From: an uncultured Lachnospiraceae bacterium
Lineage (GTDB): Bacteria > Bacillota > Clostridia > Lachnospirales > Lachnospiraceae
Assembly: GCA_910588775.1 (NCBI GenBank)
Contig: CAJURH010000001.1
Location: forward strand, 62,001 to 126,000
DNA: 64,000 bases
Direction: 5' to 3'
The notes below the pieces were generated by a model. That model was not told the origin of the DNA. It searched no databases and saw nothing but the letters and a program-made list of their open reading frames with translations. Below are positions 59,791-64,000 of this stretch, piece after piece. The position numbers and the translations under genes are program-made. The stretch's first letter is position 1. Every line of letters begins with the position of its first letter.

Positions 59791-61621
59791 GACATTAAAT
59801 GCATCTCAGCAGAGGGCGGTCGCCCACCTGTCAGGGCCTATGCAGGTTCTGGCAGGCCCCGGTTCGGGGAAAACCACCGTTATTATAAATAGAATCCGGC
59901 ATTTGGTCACTGTGCACGGCATACCAGCTTCGTCCATTCTGGTGGTGACTTTTTCTAAGGCGGCCGCTCGTGAAATGAAAGAGCGTTTTCGCACAAAAGG
60001 AGACTCTTATGCCAGGCAGGTGACTTTTGGCACGTTTCACAGCATTTTCTTTGGCATTTTAAAACACGCCTACGGGTTGCGGGGCGACCAGATATTAAGG
60101 GAAGAGGCGCGGCGGGAATTTCTGATGCAGTTGATTGGGAAATATGCGCCGGATCTGTCCGACGACAAAGATTTCCAGGAGGATATATCCCGGGAAATCA
60201 GTCTGGTGAAAGGAAGCGGCATTTCCCCGGAAAATTATCACTCCACAGGGTGCCCGGATCAGGCGTTTCAGAATATTTTCCACGGGTATGTCAATCGGTG
60301 CAGGCTGGAGCGGCTGTTGGATTTTGACGATATGCTGGTCTACTGTCATGATTTGCTTAAGCAGAGGGAGGATATTCGCAGAGGATGGCAGCAGCGGTTT
60401 CCCTATGTGCTGGTGGATGAATTTCAGGATATAAATACCATCCAGTATCAGACCATACGGATGCTGGCTGGGTACGAGGACAATCTGTTCATTGTGGGAG
60501 ACGACGATCAGTCCATCTACCATTTCCGGGGCGCAAGACCAGAGTTGATGCTGAATTTTAAGAAAGATTATCCAAAGGCCGGGCAGGTTCTGCTGGATGT
60601 GAATTACCGGTGCAGCGGGCAGATTCTGCAAGCGTCCCAGAACATGATTCAGCATAACCGATTCCGCTTTCGTAAAAAAATCACCACGCCCAATCCGCCG
60701 GGCGATCCGGTGCGGATTCTGGAGTTTGACAATCCTCGTCAGCAGGCGCTGTATGTGTTAAAAGGAATTCAGAAAATGAGGGAAGATGGGAGTGATCCCC
60801 GGCAAGCGGCAGTATTGTTTCGCACACGGCAGGAGGTGGGAGCTCTGGCGGAACTGCTGGTGGAGTATCAGATTCCTTTTTATATGCGGGATCGTTTGCC
60901 CAATCTGTACGAACACTGGATTGCCAGAAATTTTATCGCTTACATACGGCTGGCCATGGGGCCGATGCGAAGACAGGATTTCTTGAAAGTGATGAACCGC
61001 CCCAACCGCTATATTTCCCGGGAGGCCGTCTACGAAAAGGAAGTGCGCATGGAAACGCTGCGCACGTTTTACGACGACCGGGAGTGGATGTGGGACCGGA
61101 TCGATGAGCTGGAAGGGCATCTGAAGCGGATGAAATCCATGCCGCCTTATGGCGCGGTGAATTATATTCGTCACGCCGTGGGATATGAGGGTTATCTGAA
61201 AGAATATGCACAGATTCGGGGACTGGATTACCAGGATCTGAAAGAGATGGCGGATCGGATTCAGGAAAGCGCTATGGAATATGAGACTTTTGACCAGTGG
61301 CAGGCTCATATGGAGGATTATACGATACGGCTGCAGGAGCAGGCGGCCCGGATGGAGCAGAAACCCCAGGGGGTTACCCTGTCTACGCTGCACAGCGTGA
61401 AGGGACTGGAGTATGATAAGGTCTGGATACTGAATGTGAACGAGGGTACAATTCCCTATAAGAAAGCCAAGCTGGAGGCGGAGATCGAAGAGGAACGCCG
61501 TCTGTTCTATGTGGGCATGACCCGTTCCAGGAAGGAATTGACTTTGTGTCATGTGCGCCGTCAGTTTGAGAAGGAGATGGAACGGTCACATTTTTTGGAT
61601 GAGGTAATAGTGAAGCAATGA
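59783..61621 (+). CDS. UvrD/PcrA-type superfamily 1 DNA helicase
   Basis: A 612-residue ATP-dependent 3'-5' helicase. Walker A is LAGPGSGKTTVI (near 24-35), Walker B VLVDEFQDINTIQ (near 210-222), then GDDDQSIYHFRGA, VNYRCSGQI and the late LSTLHSVKGLEYDKVWILN and FYVGMTRSRKELTL. It is shorter than PcrA/UvrD (about 720-740), with a trimmed C-terminus. The start is inferred as TTG 59783 (LDKTLNASQQRAV), preceded by AGGGAGG; no ATG fits, and the open frame upstream is gltX shadow. The likely role is repair or recombination. Confidence 0.9.
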   Translation: MDKTLNASQQRAVAHLSGPMQVLAGPGSGKTTVIINRIRHLVTVHGIPASSILVVTFSKAAAREMKERFRTKGDSYARQVTFGTFHSIFFGILKHAYGLRGDQILREEARREFLMQLIGKYAPDLSDDKDFQEDISREISLVKGSGISPENYHSTGCPDQAFQNIFHGYVNRCRLERLLDFDDMLVYCHDLLKQREDIRRGWQQRFPYVLVDEFQDINTIQYQTIRMLAGYEDNLFIVGDDDQSIYHFRGARPELMLNFKKDYPKAGQVLLDVNYRCSGQILQASQNMIQHNRFRFRKKITTPNPPGDPVRILEFDNPRQQALYVLKGIQKMREDGSDPRQAAVLFRTRQEVGALAELLVEYQIPFYMRDRLPNLYEHWIARNFIAYIRLAMGPMRRQDFLKVMNRPNRYISREAVYEKEVRMETLRTFYDDREWMWDRIDELEGHLKRMKSMPPYGAVNYIRHAVGYEGYLKEYAQIRGLDYQDLKEMADRIQESAMEYETFDQWQAHMEDYTIRLQEQAARMEQKPQGVTLSTLHSVKGLEYDKVWILNVNEGTIPYKKAKLEAEIEEERRLFYVGMTRSRKELTLCHVRRQFEKEMERSHFLDEVIVKQ

Positions 61622-61655
61622 AGGAGGGGGCTTAAGGCTCCCTTCTTTAATTTTA
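61618..61655 (+). terminator. Terminator after the helicase gene
   Basis: GAAGGAGGGGGC and GGCTCCCTTC pair around TTAA with a bulge, followed by TTTAATTTT. Confidence 0.65.
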
Positions 61656-61707
61656 TGGAACGTTGTACTGAAACCGGAATTGTCTTCATATATATTAAGT
61701 AGTGTTA

Positions 61708-61786
61708 GAGTGTGTTTGAAAATCCATTCATGTCTCTTCGGGTGCAAATTGTGATGCACAGTTGACATAAAGATATTTTCAAACGC
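61708..61786. repeat. MITE-like repeat, short copy
   Basis: AGAGTGTGTTTGAAA at the left and TTTTCAAACG at the right are inverted ends of the repeat seen at 49668-49847. The right part (GGGTGCAAATTGTGAT...) matches that copy nearly base for base, but the middle of about 100 bases is missing. A further fragment, ATTTTCAGACACATGCT, follows at 61797-61812, immediately before spoIIIAA. Confidence 0.65.
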
Positions 61787-61832
61787 CTTCTAGAAGATTT
61801 TCAGACACATGCTGGGAAGCGAGGTGGGAAAA

Positions 61833-62816
61833 ATGGACGAGGACCGGGAGAAGGAGTCGCTTTACAATCAGATTGTACGGCTGTTTTCCAGAAATATCCG
61901 GCAGCGGCTGGAGAGAAATTCCCTTGATTACGGACAAGTCTACGAAATCCGGCTGCGAGTACATAGCCCTTGTCTGATTTTATATCAGGGGAAGGAATAT
62001 TTTCTGGGGCAGAACGGCTCCATGACCAGAGACAAAAATCAGGCGTATTGCGTTACGGGAGAGGATATTCAGGAGACCATGGAGCGCATTGCAGGCTACT
62101 CCATGTATGCATATGAGGAGGAAATCCGCCAGGGATATTTGACAGTACAGGGCGGCCACCGGGTGGGCATTGCCGGAAAGGCTGTTATGGATGGGGAGCA
62201 TATCCGGAGTGTGAAATATATTTCTTATATCAATGTGCGGGTATCCCATCAGATAAAAGGATGCGCCACATTTCTGATGCCCTATGTCCGCTCGGACCAA
62301 AGCATCTACCACACGCTGATTATCTCGCCTCCCCGGTGCGGGAAAACCACGATGCTGCGGGATATGATTCGCCAGATTTCCAATGGAGACGCACAATGTC
62401 CGGGGCTTACGGTGGGGGTGGTGGATGAGCGATCGGAGATTGGCGGTTGCTACCAGGGGGTGGCCCAAAATGATTTGGGCATCCGCACGGATGTGCTGGA
62501 CTGTTGCCCCAAAGCGGAAGGGATGATGATGCTGATTCGGTCTATGTCTCCTTCGGTGGTGGCGGTGGATGAGATCGGGGACTACAGGGATATCCATGCC
62601 ATTGAGGCGGTAATTCATTGCGGCTGCAAGCTGATGGCAACAGTGCATGGGGATTCCATTGAAGACTTACAGCAGAAGCCCTTGTTTGAACGTCTGATGA
62701 ACGAGCGGGTTTTTGAACGGTATATCTTTTTGCAAAGCCGGAAAAGAGCCGGAGAGGTGCGGGCCATTTTCGACCAGAGAGGGACGTGCCTCTATCAGGA
62801 AGGGAGGAGCGTTTGA
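61833..62816 (+). CDS. spoIIIAA: Stage III sporulation protein AA (ATPase)
   Basis: ATPase of the SpoIIIA-SpoIIQ channel that links mother cell and forespore during engulfment, needed for sigma-G activity. It has 327 residues. The secretion-ATPase-like core shows Walker A in SPPRCGKTTML, then VGVVDERSEIGG and SPSVVAVDEIGD (Walker B). ATG 61833 follows GAGGTGGGAA. The repeat fragment just upstream takes the place of an obvious promoter. It is the first gene of the operon that runs to the window end. Confidence 0.95.
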   Translation: MDEDREKESLYNQIVRLFSRNIRQRLERNSLDYGQVYEIRLRVHSPCLILYQGKEYFLGQNGSMTRDKNQAYCVTGEDIQETMERIAGYSMYAYEEEIRQGYLTVQGGHRVGIAGKAVMDGEHIRSVKYISYINVRVSHQIKGCATFLMPYVRSDQSIYHTLIISPPRCGKTTMLRDMIRQISNGDAQCPGLTVGVVDERSEIGGCYQGVAQNDLGIRTDVLDCCPKAEGMMMLIRSMSPSVVAVDEIGDYRDIHAIEAVIHCGCKLMATVHGDSIEDLQQKPLFERLMNERVFERYIFLQSRKRAGEVRAIFDQRGTCLYQEGRSV

Positions 62817-63331
62817 TACGGATTTTGGGAGCTGTCCTGGTGGTGGCTGCCAGCGCGGGGATTGGTTTTTCTTATAGTTTCCGCCTGGGGCGCAGGTTGG
62901 AGCAACTGCGGCAGCTTCAGAGGATGGCCATGCTGTTAAAAGGCGAGATTTCATACGGTTGCGCCGCGCTTCCGGAGGCGCTGTCTTGCGTGGGAAGAAA
63001 GCTGCCGGAGCCGTTTGCGCGTTTTCTGGGGCAGATGGCCGGGCGGTTAAGGGAATATCCGGATAAAAGTTTTCAGGAGGTTTTCCAGGAGGAAGCGGAG
63101 GAGAATTTAGAACAGTCAGCCTTGACGGCGAAGGATAAAGAAGCTCTTATGCAAATGGGCGCTTTTTTGGGTTATCTGGATAAAGATATGCAACTTAAGA
63201 CAATGGAGTTGTATTTGCAGGAACTGGAAAGAGAGATTGAGGACGCGAAAGATAGCGTTCCCGGCAAACAGAAACTTTGTCAAAGTCTGGGGATTATGGG
63301 AGGGCTGTTTCTGGCGATTTTGCTGATATAA
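62813..63331 (+). CDS. spoIIIAB: Stage III sporulation protein AB
   Basis: A 172-residue membrane-anchored protein with two hydrophobic ends (about 2-20 and 157-172) and a helical middle resembling GspF-like domains (LRQLQRMAMLLKGEISYG near 36-53). It is part of the SpoIIIA channel. The start is taken as TTG 62813, preceded by GGGAGGAGC and overlapping the spoIIIAA stop (TTGA); there is no closer ATG. Confidence 0.9.
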   Translation: MIRILGAVLVVAASAGIGFSYSFRLGRRLEQLRQLQRMAMLLKGEISYGCAALPEALSCVGRKLPEPFARFLGQMAGRLREYPDKSFQEVFQEEAEENLEQSALTAKDKEALMQMGAFLGYLDKDMQLKTMELYLQELEREIEDAKDSVPGKQKLCQSLGIMGGLFLAILLI

Positions 63332-63370
63332 AGCCGTCATAAGCAGTTTACGGGAGAATGGAGGAAATCC

Positions 63371-63565
63371 GTGGAAGTAAATATTATATTTAAAATTGCC
63401 GCGGTGGGCATCCTGGTGTCCATGTTAAGCCAGGTGCTAAAGCATAGTGGAAGAGATGAGCAGGCATTTCTAATTAGTCTGGCCGGACTTTTGATTGTTT
63501 TGTTCTGGCTGTTGCCTTATATTTATGAGCTATTTGAAACCATCAAAAATTTGTTTCTATTATAA
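63371..63565 (+). CDS. spoIIIAC: Stage III sporulation protein AC
   Basis: A 64-residue protein with two membrane helices (about 5-22 and 31-52), matching SpoIIIAC (ILVSMLSQVLKHSGRDEQAF). GTG start 63371 follows TGGAGGAAA. The next gene's ATG overlaps its TAA. Confidence 0.92.
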   Translation: MEVNIIFKIAAVGILVSMLSQVLKHSGRDEQAFLISLAGLLIVLFWLLPYIYELFETIKNLFLL

Positions 63566-63963
63566 TGGGGGAGGATATGGATATTGTCAGAATTTCTCTG
63601 TTGGGAATTGGGGGCGTGGTTCTGGGATTTTTGTTAAAAGAGAACAAGCCAGAGTACAGTTTCTATGTATCCTTCGGCGTAGGCATTGCAATTTTATTTT
63701 TGGCGGTTGGCAAGATACGCTATCTGTTTGATTCCATTTTGAGCCTGAAGAGCTATTTGCCCATGGACAGCGGTTATGTGGAAACGCTGTTGAAAATGGT
63801 GGGGATTACGTATATAGGCGAATTTTCTTCCGGCATCTGTAAAGATGCGGGTTATGGAGCCATTGGAAGCCAGATCGAGATGTTCAGTAAGCTGGCTATT
63901 ATGGCAGTGAGTATGCCTATTCTGCTGGCTTTGCTGGAAACCATCCATGGATTTTTGACATGA
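63565..63963 (+). CDS. spoIIIAD: Stage III sporulation protein AD
   Basis: A 132-residue protein with four membrane helices, matching SpoIIIAD (DIVRISLLGIGGVVLGFLLKENKPEYSF, then a GISSGICKDAG-like segment, here GEFSSGICKDAGYGAIGSQ). ATG 63565 overlaps the spoIIIAC stop (TAATG); ATG 63577, right after GGGGGAGG, is the alternative and fits the usual N-terminus better. It is coupled to spoIIIAE by an ATGA overlap. Confidence 0.92.
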   Translation: MGEDMDIVRISLLGIGGVVLGFLLKENKPEYSFYVSFGVGIAILFLAVGKIRYLFDSILSLKSYLPMDSGYVETLLKMVGITYIGEFSSGICKDAGYGAIGSQIEMFSKLAIMAVSMPILLALLETIHGFLT

Positions 63964-64000
63964 GAGGGCCGAAGTGGTTTTTCTGGCTGTTTTTCTGGCT
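63960..64000 (+). CDS. spoIIIAE: Start of spoIIIAE (cut by the window end)
   Basis: ATG 63960 overlaps the spoIIIAD TGA. The 13 codons visible read MRGPKWFFWLFFW, a basic and hydrophobic signal-like start as in SpoIIIAE. The call rests mainly on gene order. Confidence 0.7.
   Translation, partial: MRGPKWFFWLFFW

Noticed and set aside
1..64000. tRNA or rRNA genes and CRISPR arrays
   Set aside because: No cloverleaf with a GTTCRANNC arm, no rRNA signature, and no regularly spaced direct repeats were seen on reading the window.

Overview
The window looks like chromosomal DNA of an anaerobic, spore-forming member of the Clostridia, most likely Lachnospiraceae (inference from gene content). It has Gram-positive PolC, a class III fructose-bisphosphatase, pyruvate:ferredoxin oxidoreductase, Pta-AckA acetate formation, the spoIIIA sporulation operon, a cotJ spore-coat operon, rubredoxin and rubrerythrin, and the NifU-like/GGGtGRT pair. 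Start sites carry strong AGGAGG-type ribosome binding sites, and many genes have TTGACA-N17-TATAAT-type promoters. No rRNA, tRNA or CRISPR array was recognised.

Layout. 1-6.2 kb: 3' end of polC, a hairpin-rich leader, fbp and a YbjQ-family gene. 6.2-13.7 kb: two signalling clusters, a hybrid histidine kinase with a substrate-binding lipoprotein, then an OmpR-type regulator with a frameshifted kinase. 13.7-24.5 kb: DUF554, a polyol-type dehydrogenase, a MATE exporter, a small zinc-finger membrane protein, polA-coaE-MBL nuclease-like gene, ACT and UPF0210 genes, tmcAL. 24.6-29 kb: pta-ackA and the NifU-like/GGGtGRT pair. 29-35.2 kb: cupin, queH, transglutaminase-like lipoprotein, DUF4203, ABC-F, CcdA-like and Rrf2 genes. 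35.2-39.3 kb: a long structured leader and the PFOR gene. 39.4-46.7 kb: two secreted proteins, DUF445, glgX and a soluble CZB chemoreceptor.

The most striking region is 46.9-55.5 kb. The operon cotJA-cotJB-cotJC-(Cu/Zn SOD-like), on the minus strand, is split inside cotJC by about 6.9 kb of DNA. Codons 1-33 of cotJC lie at 54888-54986 and the rest at 47458-47988. Both edges carry a 19-base near-repeat (16 of 19 identical). Joining the edges at this repeat restores an uninterrupted CotJC of about 204 residues. A serine recombinase lies 6-8 bases inside one edge. This is the architecture of skin-like intervening elements that are excised during sporulation. The element carries a redox/oxidative-stress set: rubredoxin, hotdog thioesterase, MerR regulator with a textbook 19-base-spacer operator, flavodoxin, and a CoA-disulfide reductase-rhodanese-rubrerythrin fusion.

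55.7-64 kb: an FtsW/RodA-type gene, acpP behind a long folded leader, an atypical Sir2 gene overlapping gltX, a UvrD-type helicase, and spoIIIAA-AB-AC-AD with the first codons of spoIIIAE running off the end. A MITE-like repeat with GTGTTTGAAA ends occurs at least twice in near-complete form and in fragments.
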